64,000 nucleotides of DNA, from NCBI RefSeq assembly GCF_023716485.1, contig NZ_CP092418.1, positions 4,687,001-4,751,000 on the forward strand. Direction: 5' to 3'. The position numbers and the translations under genes were made by a program. The notes beneath the pieces were generated by a model, which did not search any database, was not told the origin of the DNA, and was given only the letters and a program-made list of their open reading frames with translations. This stretch comes from Microbulbifer variabilis. Its GTDB lineage: Bacteria > Pseudomonadota > Gammaproteobacteria > Pseudomonadales > Cellvibrionaceae. Below are positions 28,727 through 37,313 of the stretch, in pieces (position 1 is the stretch's first letter; every line of letters begins with the position of its first letter).

Positions 28727-29476
28727 TCAGGGCTTGATACCACGGTGTAACGCCACAATGCCACCGGTCATATTGTGAAATTCACAATCGACAAATCCAG
28801 CATCCACCATCATCTGCTTGAGCGTTTCCTGATCCGGATGCATGCGGATGCTCTCCGCCAAGTAGCGGTAACTCTCCGCGTCGTTGGCCACCAATTTCCC
28901 CATAAATGGCAGCAGGCGGAACGAGTAGTGATCGTAGACTTTTTCCAGCAGTTTCGATTCCGGCTTGGAGAACTCCAGTACCAGTAAGCGCCCACCGGGT
29001 TTTAGTACCCGCAACATGGAGCGCAGCGCCAAATCTTTATCGGTGACATTGCGAAGACCAAAAGCGATGGTAATACAATCGAAGGTGTTGTCCGGAAAGG
29101 GCAGGTACTGGGCGTCCGCCTGTACCGGCACTACGTTGCCGGCAATGCCACGATCGAGCAGGCGGTCGCGGCCTACCCTGAGCATCGATTCATTAATATC
29201 TGCCAACACCACCTGACCACTGGCGCCCACAATACGCGAGAAACGCGCGGTGAGATCACCGGTGCCCCCGGCGATATCCAGAATTTTCTGTCCCGGCCGC
29301 GCACCGGACAATTCGATGGTGAAACGCTTCCAGAGGCGGTGAATACCCCCGGACATCAAGTCGTTCATTACGTCGTAACGCGCCGCCACTGAGTGGAACA
29401 CTTCCGCCACACGACCGGCCTTTTCCTCCACCGGGACCTCTTGGTAGCCGAAGTGGGTGGTCTTGCGATCCTTCAT
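28727..29476 (-). CDS. ubiE: Ubiquinone/menaquinone C-methyltransferase
   Basis: 249 residues. This SAM-dependent C-methyltransferase acts on the benzoquinone ring. The opening [20 protein letters not shown] and the first UbiE signature [17 protein letters not shown] are present, as is the SAM motif [10 protein letters not shown]. The second signature near [20 protein letters not shown] is also clear. It starts the leftward ubiE-ubiJ-ubiB run and is divergent from the CHAD gene. Confidence 0.97.
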   Translation of the reverse strand: MKDRKTTHFGYQEVPVEEKAGRVAEVFHSVAARYDVMNDLMSGGIHRLWKRFTIELSGARPGQKILDIAGGTGDLTARFSRIVGASGQVVLADINESMLRVGRDRLLDRGIAGNVVPVQADAQYLPFPDNTFDCITIAFGLRNVTDKDLALRSMLRVLKPGGRLLVLEFSKPESKLLEKVYDHYSFRLLPFMGKLVANDAESYRYLAESIRMHPDQETLKQMMVDAGFVDCEFHNMTGGIVALHRGIKP

Positions 29477-29614
29477 GCTGTGCTGCCTGCTGAGCCAAAT
29501 TCAGTGCGCCATTGTACATCGACCAAGCCGGCGGAACAGTGCCCATGATTCGCCCAGTGGCAACTCACTAAAATTAAATCACACGAGAGAAAATACTGGG
29601 TCCAGGGCAAATTC

Positions 29615-30427
29615 ATGGATTACCGACTCGACAGCGACATGCCCGCTGCACTGAGTCTGCGCACTGCGGCTCGCGCAGAAATACGCGCCGCCTGTGATAA
29701 TGCCCGGCTTCTGCCAGGTGAACATGCCGTTCATGAGCTACGTAAACACTGTAAGAAACTGCGTGCTCTACTGCGACTGATTTTTCCGAAAGAAAATTCA
29801 CTCTTCCAACTCGAGAATGATCGCTACCGGAAATTAGCGCGATCCCTATCGGCGGGCCGCGATCTTGTCTCCATTCGCACCGCTCTACTTACCCTAGCTC
29901 CCCCCAGCCACTTTGAAAAAATGCATAGAATACTGCACCAATTACAGCGGTCGCTGCAAGACGAGGAGAGCCTTATTCGGGTCGAAGGGTTACTGCATGA
30001 GGCACAAAAGAGTATTGAGTGTTGGCCCCTGCAAAATACTGATTGGGGAGATATCGACGTGGGATATTTACGCGGCTACCAGCGCGCGCGCAAAGCCTGG
30101 GTGGAAGCACGAGAAGGAGACAACGCCCATAAACTGCACCAATTGCGCAAAAGAATAAAAGATCACTGGTACCACAGCCGCCTACTCAGAGAGAAGCACC
30201 CCCAATCTGTAGCGCTGCGCTGTGAACCGCTCAAACAACTCGCGCAATTACTAGGGGACTGGCGTGATCTATACCTACTGTGTCGCTTTGCCATCACGGT
30301 CGGAGAGCCATTAGGGGAAGAGTTAATTAAGCTATTGGAGATGGGGGACTGGCACAAGATGCGACTGCGCAGGAAAATAGAAGACGGTTGCGCCATTTTC
30401 TTTGCCCACAAAACACTTGTGATCTAA
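29615..30427 (+). CDS. CHAD-domain protein
   Basis: 270 residues, all-helical. The CHAD (conserved histidine alpha-helical) domain is seen as two half-repeats: HELRKHCKKLRALLRL (about 41-56) and HKLHQLRKRIKDHWYHSRLL (about 172-191), each with the conserved His and basic residues. CHAD proteins bind polyphosphate granules. Here there is no attached CYTH domain. The ATG at 29615 has AGGG about 8 bases upstream. It converges on the alkaline phosphatase pair, an interesting phosphate-related pairing, though not proof of a link. Confidence 0.85.
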   Translation: MDYRLDSDMPAALSLRTAARAEIRAACDNARLLPGEHAVHELRKHCKKLRALLRLIFPKENSLFQLENDRYRKLARSLSAGRDLVSIRTALLTLAPPSHFEKMHRILHQLQRSLQDEESLIRVEGLLHEAQKSIECWPLQNTDWGDIDVGYLRGYQRARKAWVEAREGDNAHKLHQLRKRIKDHWYHSRLLREKHPQSVALRCEPLKQLAQLLGDWRDLYLLCRFAITVGEPLGEELIKLLEMGDWHKMRLRRKIEDGCAIFFAHKTLVI

Positions 30428-30461
30428 GTGATGCTGGCACAGAGGGCGCTGAAACTACTCA

Positions 30462-30500
30462 CCAAAAAATAAAAAGGCGCAGGAGGGTTTCCCGCGCCTT
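30462..30500 (-). terminator. Rho-independent terminator after the tandem alkaline phosphatases
   Basis: AAGGCGC (30474-30480) pairs with GCGCCTT (30494-30500). Leftward the stem runs into a long U tract (A-rich 30463-30475). It also lies after the convergent CHAD gene. Confidence 0.8.
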
Positions 30501-30512
30501 AAGCTCGCCAAC

Positions 30513-32144
30513 TTATTTGGCGCTCTGCTCCAGCAGGCCGCCGGCGCGGGCCATCACATGGAACAGATAGTTCTGCTCATTGGTGCCGCTCACCAAGTGG
30601 GCACCGGGACCACGGGCCCAGACCCCTACGTCTTCGCCGCCGTGGGTTTCTCCAGAAAGAGGGACAAGGACTTCCTGGTGGAAGCCGGGAGCGGTGGTGT
30701 CCACATCGGTAAGATCCTGACGCCCTTGAACAATATCGTCATAGTAGCGGTCATCAGCATCGGTATTGTCGCCGTAATGTGCAAAACCGCGACCATTGGC
30801 ATAGTTCAGGGTAGTGTAAGGCAAGCCGGTCTTATCCAGCTTGGGCATCTCTTCAGCCACACCGGTCTTGTCATTTTTAACTACCTTGCCGAGAATTGGG
30901 TTGCCACGGGTAGTCCCACCGGCAATGGTCATCACGTGACTGTGGTCCGCGGTTACAACGATTAGGGTATCTTCGGCACTGGTGCTATCCAGGGCTACCT
31001 GCACCGCCTTGGCAAACTCTTCCGCATCGCTGAGGGCATTGTAGGCATTGTTGGCGTGATGACCGTGGTCGATACGACCGGACTCCACCATCAGGAAGTA
31101 ACCCTTGTCGTTTTGCTGCAGCATCTCGATGCCCTTGGCAGTCATCTCACTCAGGGAAGGCTCGCCGCCAACATCGTTGCCACGATCGGCCTCATAGCGC
31201 ATATGAGAGGAGTTAAATAACGCCAATAGCTTATCGGTGTTATTCACATCCAGCTGGTCAAACCCGGCTTTGTCTTCCGTATAGTGCGCGGTGGTTACGC
31301 CATCGTTGTAACGAGTTTTCCACGCTTCAATCAGATTGCGCCCATCGATGCGCTTACCAGTCTTGCCTTCCGCATCGGTGAAGTCCGCTGGCAGGAAGTT
31401 GCGACGGCCGCCGCCCATTACCACGTCGATACCATCACCGGCTTCCAGTTCAACCAAGTGGGTGGCGATATCGCGACAACCGTCCGGAGCAGTGTATTCC
31501 CACTCGCGCTCTGGCACCTTGGCATAAGTGGCTGCGGGTGTGGCGTGGGTGATACGCGCGGTGCTGATAATACCGGTGCTCTTACCCAGTTCCTCGGCCA
31601 GTTCCAGGGAGGTGGTGAGGGGGCGTTCGAGGCTGGCGGCGCAGTCACCGCGAGCGACATCTTCGGCCACACTCAGGATACCGGCCTTGGTTTTCACACC
31701 GGTAACCAGAGCGGTCATGGTGCCAGCGGAATCCGGGGTCTGCTGGTTGGTGTTGTAAGTTTTTACCAAACCGGCAAAGGGCATTTTTTCGAAGCTCAGC
31801 TGGTATTCCTCGCCGTCTAGGCCTAGTTTTTGGCCGGCGAAGATGCGCGCGGCGGTGACAGTGGAGATACCCATGCCATCGCCCACAAACAGAATAATGT
31901 TTTTTGCGGCACCCGGCGTATTGTTGATTTTCTCTGCGCTCGCCGCAGCTACCGCTTTCTGGCCATCTTCGAACCAGCTGCTTTCACTTTGGGTTGAGGA
32001 AAGGCCTAAATAATTCTGCTGCTGCGGTGTTTCAGTAGCATCCAGCACTTCGGCAACATTGTTGGAGCTGGAGTTATCGTCGCTACAGGCACTGGCCAGT
32101 ACGGCAACGGAAAAGGCCAGCAGGGTCTTTTTAAACTGTTTCAT
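30513..32144 (-). CDS. Alkaline phosphatase, lipoprotein form
   Basis: 543 residues. A signal peptide with the lipobox LASAC predicts lipid anchoring, followed by a Ser/Asn-rich linker. The catalytic core has NIILFVGDGMG (metal Asp) and the nucleophile Ser in PDSAGTMT. RITHATPAA and SGRIDHGHH carry His where E. coli PhoA has Asp153 and Lys328, and TADHSH supplies metal ligands. This His/His type is usual in animal and many marine enzymes. I start at the ATG 32144. It follows the second phosphatase by 15 bases and is clearly its paralog. Confidence 0.9.
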   Translation of the reverse strand: MKQFKKTLLAFSVAVLASACSDDNSSSNNVAEVLDATETPQQQNYLGLSSTQSESSWFEDGQKAVAAASAEKINNTPGAAKNIILFVGDGMGISTVTAARIFAGQKLGLDGEEYQLSFEKMPFAGLVKTYNTNQQTPDSAGTMTALVTGVKTKAGILSVAEDVARGDCAASLERPLTTSLELAEELGKSTGIISTARITHATPAATYAKVPEREWEYTAPDGCRDIATHLVELEAGDGIDVVMGGGRRNFLPADFTDAEGKTGKRIDGRNLIEAWKTRYNDGVTTAHYTEDKAGFDQLDVNNTDKLLALFNSSHMRYEADRGNDVGGEPSLSEMTAKGIEMLQQNDKGYFLMVESGRIDHGHHANNAYNALSDAEEFAKAVQVALDSTSAEDTLIVVTADHSHVMTIAGGTTRGNPILGKVVKNDKTGVAEEMPKLDKTGLPYTTLNYANGRGFAHYGDNTDADDRYYDDIVQGRQDLTDVDTTAPGFHQEVLVPLSGETHGGEDVGVWARGPGAHLVSGTNEQNYLFHVMARAGGLLEQSAK

Positions 32145-32159
32145 GGTCAATACCCCCAA

Positions 32160-33701
32160 TTATTCTTCTGACAGCGACAGGTCGGTCGCGGCAGTCATTA
32201 TGTGGAAAACCGCGTTCTGTTCCAGATGTCCCTGCACTTTTTCGGCACCGGCGCCGATCGCGTGCAGACTAATATCCTCACCGCCGTGGCTTTCGCCCCC
32301 CAGGGCAACCAGGGACTCCTGATGGAAACCCGGCTTTTCGGTATTTATCTCTGTCAAATCATGACGACCGGCGGCGATATCATAGTTATCGCGCTTGTCC
32401 GCATCGGTGTTTTCACCTGAATCCACATAGGCGAAGCCGCGCCCATTGGTGTAAGTCAGGGTAGTGTAAGGCTTATTGTCCTCGGCCAGGGAGACGGCCT
32501 GATTTGGCGCACCGCTGTCATCGTTGCCGATCACCTTGCCCAGAATAGGGTTACCTCTGGTGGGATAGCCCGCCATATTCATTACGTGGCTGTGGTCAGC
32601 AGTCACCAGGATCAGGGTTTCTTCCAGATTCACTTTTTGTAGCGCTGCCTTGACCGCGTCAGATAACTCGATCGCTTCATTCAGCGCGTTATAGGCGTTA
32701 CCGGAATGGTGAGCGTGATCGACTCGGCCGGATTCCACCATCAGGAAGAAGCCGTCTTCATCCTTTTGCAGCATATCGATAGCGGTGGTGGTCATCTCGA
32801 CGATACTGGGCTCTTCGCTGTTCTTGGCGATGCGGTCAGCATCGTAGCTCATGTGATCTTCGGTAAAGAGACCCAGCAGCTTATCTGTTTTAGCGATATC
32901 CACTGCCGATAGTTCGAAACCATTTTCGACGTAGACCGCATTCTGCTCACCGTCATAGCGCAGCAGCCATTCACCTGTTAGATTGCGCTCGTCTTCACGC
33001 AGGCCACCCTCGGCCACCGGTGTAAAGTAGTTGCGGCCACCACCGAGCATGACTTCCATGCCATCGCCGATATTCATTTCCACCATTTGTGTAGCGATAT
33101 CGGTACAGCCCTCATCGGCCGTGTGTTCCCACTTGCGGCTGGCGCTATGTGCATAAGTGGCTGCTGGAGTAGCGTGGGTGAGGCGTGCGGTAGAGACAAT
33201 GCCGGTAGCCTTGCCGCGGCTCTCCATCATCTCAAGGAAGCTATTCAAACCCAGCTCCTTACTCGCAGCACAGTCAGCCACTAAGCCCTTGCCATCCACA
33301 TTGATCATACCAGCGCGAGTTTTCACCCCGGTCATCATGGCTGTCATGGTGCCGGCGGAGTCGGGGGTCTGCTGGTTAGTGTTGTAGGTTTTGATCAGGG
33401 CACTGTGAGGAAACTCCTCAAAAGAAAGACTGTTCTCTTCACCGGGTTCACCGCGGCGCTGGCCCTCGAAGATACGGGCTGCGGTCAGGGTGGAAATCCC
33501 CATGCCATCGCCAACAAATAGGATGACGTTTTTTGCAGTTTTGGCTTCACGGGTAAGAGAAACGCGTTCTTCCAGGCGATCGGACGCCTCGGTAAACCAT
33601 TCACTCTTAGTTTGGTAATCGGGCAGGCTCGCGGCGGAAACCGCGGAAGCGAGAGGAATCAAACAAAAGGCGCTGAGTGCGCGGGCAAGTTTTTTTGCCA
33701 C
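32160..33701 (-). CDS. Alkaline phosphatase, periplasmic (secreted) form
   Basis: 513 residues. A Sec signal peptide (about 1-23, ending ASAVSA) has no lipobox. The catalytic layout is the same as its downstream paralog: NVILFVGDGMG, PDSAGTMTAMMTG with the Ser nucleophile, RLTHATPAATYA and SGRVDHAHH (His at the sites equivalent to E. coli 153 and 328), and TADHSH. It releases phosphate from monoesters. As the first gene of the pair it follows an AT-rich upstream region containing two TTGTCAT-like elements. Confidence 0.9.
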   Translation of the reverse strand: MAKKLARALSAFCLIPLASAVSAASLPDYQTKSEWFTEASDRLEERVSLTREAKTAKNVILFVGDGMGISTLTAARIFEGQRRGEPGEENSLSFEEFPHSALIKTYNTNQQTPDSAGTMTAMMTGVKTRAGMINVDGKGLVADCAASKELGLNSFLEMMESRGKATGIVSTARLTHATPAATYAHSASRKWEHTADEGCTDIATQMVEMNIGDGMEVMLGGGRNYFTPVAEGGLREDERNLTGEWLLRYDGEQNAVYVENGFELSAVDIAKTDKLLGLFTEDHMSYDADRIAKNSEEPSIVEMTTTAIDMLQKDEDGFFLMVESGRVDHAHHSGNAYNALNEAIELSDAVKAALQKVNLEETLILVTADHSHVMNMAGYPTRGNPILGKVIGNDDSGAPNQAVSLAEDNKPYTTLTYTNGRGFAYVDSGENTDADKRDNYDIAAGRHDLTEINTEKPGFHQESLVALGGESHGGEDISLHAIGAGAEKVQGHLEQNAVFHIMTAATDLSLSEE

Positions 33702-33750
33702 GGTGGGCCTCCGGAACTCGTGAATTTGGCGAGCATTAGAGTCCGGAAAT

Positions 33751-33797
33751 ATGACAAAAGAATTACGCGCCGATTAACATCTCGTTTTCTTTGTCAT
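33751..33797. promoter_or_regulatory. Inverted TTGTCAT-type elements upstream of the phosphatases (possible PhoB half-sites)
   Basis: ATGACAAA (33751-33758) and TTTGTCAT (33790-33797) are exact reverse complements, and each resembles one half of a Pho box. The usual direct repeat with 11-bp spacing is not seen, so regulation by PhoB is only a possibility. Confidence 0.3.
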
Positions 33798-33946
33798 AAA
33801 GATTTGTACGCTTGTTACAACTGCAAAAAGACAGCCACATAATTGTTACAGTATTGCGAAATAATGCGGGAAATTATTGTTTTTCCTCGCTTTTTTAATA
33901 CTTTGTGAGGGAGGGAAAGTGCGCCACTGGAGGGCGCACTTGGCAG

Positions 33947-34321
33947 CTAACCGATAAATTTCACCACACTTTCATCCGGGTCGCGCCCCTTGCCCGCCGC
34001 GCGCAAGCGCTCCAGGTAGGCCTCCCAGTTGGCGGTGTGTTTTTCGGCTAGTTCACGCAGGTATTCCCAGGTGTAAATGCCGGTGTCGTGGCCGTCATCG
34101 AAATCGATTTTCAGACCGTAACGACCGGCAGCTTCGACCCTGTCGATACCCACATGGATTTTTCCATCCACCAGCAGGGCGGGGCTATTGCCGTGGCCGC
34201 GCACTTCAGCGCTGGGGGAATAGACACGCAGATACTCTGCCGGCAGGGTGTATTCAGCGTCGGTGTACACCAGCAGTAGGTTTTTCTCTGCGCGATTTAA
34301 ACGGATTTTTTGCAGTTTCAT
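33947..34321 (-). CDS. DUF971 (gamma-butyrobetaine hydroxylase N-terminal-like) protein
   Basis: 124 residues. The compact beta-rich domain has LPAEYLRVYSPSAEVRGHG and GRYGLKIDFDDGHDTGIYTWEYLREL, the typical DUF971 core. The family has been linked to iron-sulfur or metal handling but has no settled role. It abuts hslU (stop and start adjacent), the arrangement also seen in Pseudomonas, so it is co-transcribed with hslVU. Confidence 0.9.
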   Translation of the reverse strand: MKLQKIRLNRAEKNLLLVYTDAEYTLPAEYLRVYSPSAEVRGHGNSPALLVDGKIHVGIDRVEAAGRYGLKIDFDDGHDTGIYTWEYLRELAEKHTANWEAYLERLRAAGKGRDPDESVVKFIG

Positions 34322-35638
34322 TTACAGGATAAAACGCGAAAGGTCCTCGTTTTTACTCAATTCACCCAGGTGGCTGTCCACATAAGCCGCATCCACTTTG
34401 AGAGACTTGTCGCCGTCGCCGGCATCGAAGGAAACTTCCTCCAGCAGGCGCTCCAGTACCGTATGCAAGCGGCGTGCACCGATATTCTCTGTGCGTTCAT
34501 TCACTTCGTAAGCCACTTCAGCGATACGGCGAATGCCGTCTTCGGTAAATTGCAGTTCCAGACCCTCTGTAGCCAGCAAAGCCTTCTGCTGTTCGGTCAG
34601 AGACGCGGAGGGTTCGGTGAGAATACGCTCAAAGTCCGCGGAAGTCAGCGAGCTCAGCTCCACGCGGATCGGCATACGCCCCTGCAGCTCGGGAATCAGG
34701 TCTGAGGGCTTGGACAGGTGGAAGGCACCGGAAGCGATAAACAGAATATGGTCTGTCTTGATCATGCCGTACTTGGTGTTGACGGTGCTGCCTTCGATCA
34801 GTGGCAACAGGTCGCGCTGCACCCCTTCACGGGAGACATCGGCACCGCCGCTCTCCTGGCGCTTGGCCACCTTGTCGATCTCATCGATAAAAACGATACC
34901 GTTTTGTTCGGCAGCGCGAATCGCACGGGTTTTGATATCTTCATCGTTCACCAGCTTGGCGGCTTCCTCATCGGTAAGCTGTTTCAACGCCTGCTTGACC
35001 GGCAGCTTGCGCTTGCGCGTCTTGCCCTGGGACATATTCGAGAACATGCCCTGCAGCTGGTTGGTCATTTCCTCCATCCCCGGAGGAGCCATAATCTCCA
35101 CACCCATAGGCGCGGCGGCCATATCAATTTCCACTTCCTTACTATCCAAGTCGCCCTCGCGCAGCTTCTTGCGGAACAGCTGGCGGGTGCTGGAATCCTT
35201 GTCGTTGGGCTCAGCCGAACGCGCAGGTGGCAGCAGGGCGTCGAGAATGCGTTCCTCGGCCGCATCCATAGCACGCTGTTGCACGCCAGCCATAGCCAGT
35301 TCGCGCTCCTGCTTCACTGCCATCTCGACAAGATCACGCACGATAGATTCTACATCGCGACCCACATAGCCCACTTCGGTGAACTTAGTCGCTTCGACCT
35401 TAATGAAAGGCGCATTGGCAAGCTTTGCCAGACGGCGCGCGATTTCGGTTTTACCCACACCGGTGGGGCCGATCATCAGAATATTCTTCGGGGTAATTTC
35501 GGCGCGAAGATCCTCGCTCACCTGCATACGGCGCCAGCGGTTGCGCAGCGCAATCGCTACCGCGCGTTTGGCATCCTGCTGGCCAACAATGTGGCGATCG
35601 AGTTCATGGACGATTTCACGGGGGGTCATCTGGGACAT
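34322..35638 (-). CDS. hslU: ATP-dependent protease ATPase subunit HslU
   Basis: 438 residues. This AAA+ unfoldase feeds substrates to HslV. The Walker A motif [15 protein letters not shown], the conserved [19 protein letters not shown], the I-domain (about 105-240), the Walker B motif [10 protein letters not shown], and the C-terminal DLSRFIL that docks in HslV are all present. It lies 76 bases after hslV. Confidence 0.97.
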   Translation of the reverse strand: MSQMTPREIVHELDRHIVGQQDAKRAVAIALRNRWRRMQVSEDLRAEITPKNILMIGPTGVGKTEIARRLAKLANAPFIKVEATKFTEVGYVGRDVESIVRDLVEMAVKQERELAMAGVQQRAMDAAEERILDALLPPARSAEPNDKDSSTRQLFRKKLREGDLDSKEVEIDMAAAPMGVEIMAPPGMEEMTNQLQGMFSNMSQGKTRKRKLPVKQALKQLTDEEAAKLVNDEDIKTRAIRAAEQNGIVFIDEIDKVAKRQESGGADVSREGVQRDLLPLIEGSTVNTKYGMIKTDHILFIASGAFHLSKPSDLIPELQGRMPIRVELSSLTSADFERILTEPSASLTEQQKALLATEGLELQFTEDGIRRIAEVAYEVNERTENIGARRLHTVLERLLEEVSFDAGDGDKSLKVDAAYVDSHLGELSKNEDLSRFIL

Positions 35639-35714
35639 ACAAATTCCTGCAAAACGGTTGTGCGGGCCAGGTTGCAGCCCGCTGGACTCAGGCGCTTTTT
35701 CTGAGAGCGCCCGG

Positions 35715-36254
35715 TCAGTAAGTCAATTCTTCGATAGTGTTGTTGTGGTTGGTGTAGACGCAGATATCACCGGCAATTTTCAAGCCCTGCTCAACGATCG
35801 AGCGCGCGTCCATATCGGTATTGTCGAGCAGCGCGCGCGCTGCCGACTGGGCAAAGGGGCCGCCGGAACCGATAGCAATCAGGTCATCTTCCGGCTGAAT
35901 CACATCGCCGTTGCCAGTCACAATCAAACTAGCGCTGTCATCTGCCACCGCTAATAGAGCTTCCAGGCGACGCAGGGCGCGGTCTGTGCGCCAGTCTTTG
36001 GCCAGCTCCACCGCAGCGCGGGTCAGCTGGCCACCGTGGGCTTCCAGCTTGGCTTCAAAACGCTCAAACAGGGTGAAGGCATCGGCGGTGCCACCGGCAA
36101 AACCAGCGATAACCTTATCTTTATAAAGTCGGCGCACCTTGCGCGCATTGCCTTTCATAATGGTGTTGCCCAGAGACACCTGGCCGTCGCCGCCAATCAC
36201 AACTTTGCCGTTGCGGCGACAGGATAAAATGGTGGTTCCGCGATACTGTTCCAA
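35715..36254 (-). CDS. hslV: ATP-dependent protease peptidase subunit HslV
   Basis: 179 residues. It is the Thr-protease ring of the HslUV complex. The catalytic Thr is in the TT of RGTTIL. Six residues (MEQYRG) precede it, so removal of a short propeptide is needed, unlike enterobacterial HslV, which starts MTTI. The usual VSVRR is LSCRR here. The rest ([47 protein letters not shown]) is strictly conserved. A heat-shock-like promoter lies upstream. Confidence 0.96.
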   Translation of the reverse strand: MEQYRGTTILSCRRNGKVVIGGDGQVSLGNTIMKGNARKVRRLYKDKVIAGFAGGTADAFTLFERFEAKLEAHGGQLTRAAVELAKDWRTDRALRRLEALLAVADDSASLIVTGNGDVIQPEDDLIAIGSGGPFAQSAARALLDNTDMDARSIVEQGLKIAGDICVYTNHNNTIEELTY

Positions 36255-36336
36255 TGGAGACCTCTCGGATTACGCGTGTACTGTGGCTGTGCAAGGCCTG
36301 TTGCCTTACACGCCGGGAAAATTAGTCAGATTAGAT

Positions 36337-36364
36337 AAGTGAGGACGGGACGCACCGATTTCAA
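36337..36364 (-). promoter_or_regulatory. Candidate sigma-32 (RpoH) promoter for hslVU
   Basis: Read leftward: TTGAAA (36364-36359), a 14-base spacer, then CCTCACTT (36344-36337). The second block matches CCCCATTT at 6 of 8. This is close to the heat-shock consensus, and it would give an hslV leader of roughly 75 bases. rpoH is encoded at 56403-57257. Confidence 0.55.
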
Positions 36365-36405
36365 TAAGAGAAGGGCCAATTGCTATACTGAGAACCCGTC
36401 ATCCA

Positions 36406-36669
36406 TTGCGGATTCGCCTCTTGGCTCTGCTTCCCTCCCGCTACTTCAAGCCGCTTTTCACCCTGGTTATGACCTGCGTGATGTCGGGAGTAATCTCTGG
36501 GGCGATTACCTACTCCCACCAGGGATTCAGCGAAGGATTTCTGCCGATATGGGGCCGGGCCTGGTTACTGGCCTGGATAATTTCCCTGGGATTGCCGCCA
36601 CTGATCAGACCGGTAATAAAAAGTCTGCTGGGCAAACTGGCGGCGCCAGACGAGGAATCCAGCGGTTGA
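36406..36669 (+). CDS. DUF2798 small membrane protein
   Basis: 87 residues with two membrane helices (about 15-37 and 48-70). The pattern LVMTCVMSGVISGAIT and WGRAWLLAWIISLGLPPLIRPV matches DUF2798. The only upstream in-frame start is TTG at 36406, with a TATACT box close by at 36384-36389, so the exact start is uncertain. It ends one base before the stop of the convergent SPOR gene. Confidence 0.7.
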   Translation: MRIRLLALLPSRYFKPLFTLVMTCVMSGVISGAITYSHQGFSEGFLPIWGRAWLLAWIISLGLPPLIRPVIKSLLGKLAAPDEESSG

Positions 36670-36670
36670 T

Positions 36671-37231
36671 TTAATTTGCAGGTCGCTTCAATACCAGCGG
36701 CATCAGGCGATGTTCTGCCAGAACCTGGCGGGCTTTGGCCATGCGCGAGCGGTTGTCAAAGGGGCCAACCAAGACCCGATGCCAAGTGCCGCGGCTATCA
36801 CTGGCAGACTCCACTTTGACATCCAGATTGGCCAGGGTGAGCTGGGCGCGCAGGCGCTCGGCTTCCGCCGCCTCGCGGAAAGAGGCGGCCTGCAAGATAT
36901 AAACCTGCGCTTTGACCTTATCAGCAGCCCCTTGTTTATTGGAGGAAGACTCTCCACGAATGGCGGGCTTGGCCACCTTGGGTGGCGGTACCGAAACTTC
37001 GTTTTCCTTGAGCATGGTATAGAAATCAAAGCGCGGTTCTGACGGCGCCTGCGCCGTCGGTTTGGTTGCCGGAGCTCTGTCACCAGCGGCACCTTTGCCA
37101 TTGCCGGCCACACCGAACTGCAGCAGCAAGAACACCGCAAAGCCACCCACGGCATTGCCCAGTACAAACCACACCCATGCGGGTTTGCCCGAGGCACTTT
37201 TGCTGCGGCGTTTCGTGTTGCGACGGCTCAT
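36671..37231 (-). CDS. SPOR-domain membrane protein (FtsN-like)
   Basis: 186 residues. A short basic cytosolic start (MSRRNTKRRSKSASG) is followed by one membrane helix (about 20-42), a Pro/Ala-rich periplasmic linker, and a C-terminal SPOR domain (about 110-186). That domain has VYILQAASFREAAEAERLRA and WHRVLVGPFDNRSRMAKAR. SPOR domains bind denuded peptidoglycan at the septum. The topology fits FtsN, though its membrane-proximal activation motif cannot be assigned. It lies between priA and hslV, as in Pseudomonas. Confidence 0.88.
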   Translation of the reverse strand: MSRRNTKRRSKSASGKPAWVWFVLGNAVGGFAVFLLLQFGVAGNGKGAAGDRAPATKPTAQAPSEPRFDFYTMLKENEVSVPPPKVAKPAIRGESSSNKQGAADKVKAQVYILQAASFREAAEAERLRAQLTLANLDVKVESASDSRGTWHRVLVGPFDNRSRMAKARQVLAEHRLMPLVLKRPAN

Positions 37232-37313
37232 GGTGGAATTCTTCCCTGGATAGTCTACTCAGCGGGCAAATTGTACCGCCAATTTACACAAGGGCATTGC
37301 TCTCTCGCAAAAT

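Noticed and set aside
34533..35704. Long + strand frames opposite hslU
   Set aside because: HslU on the other strand is complete with all motifs; these are Ser/Arg- or His-rich shadows.
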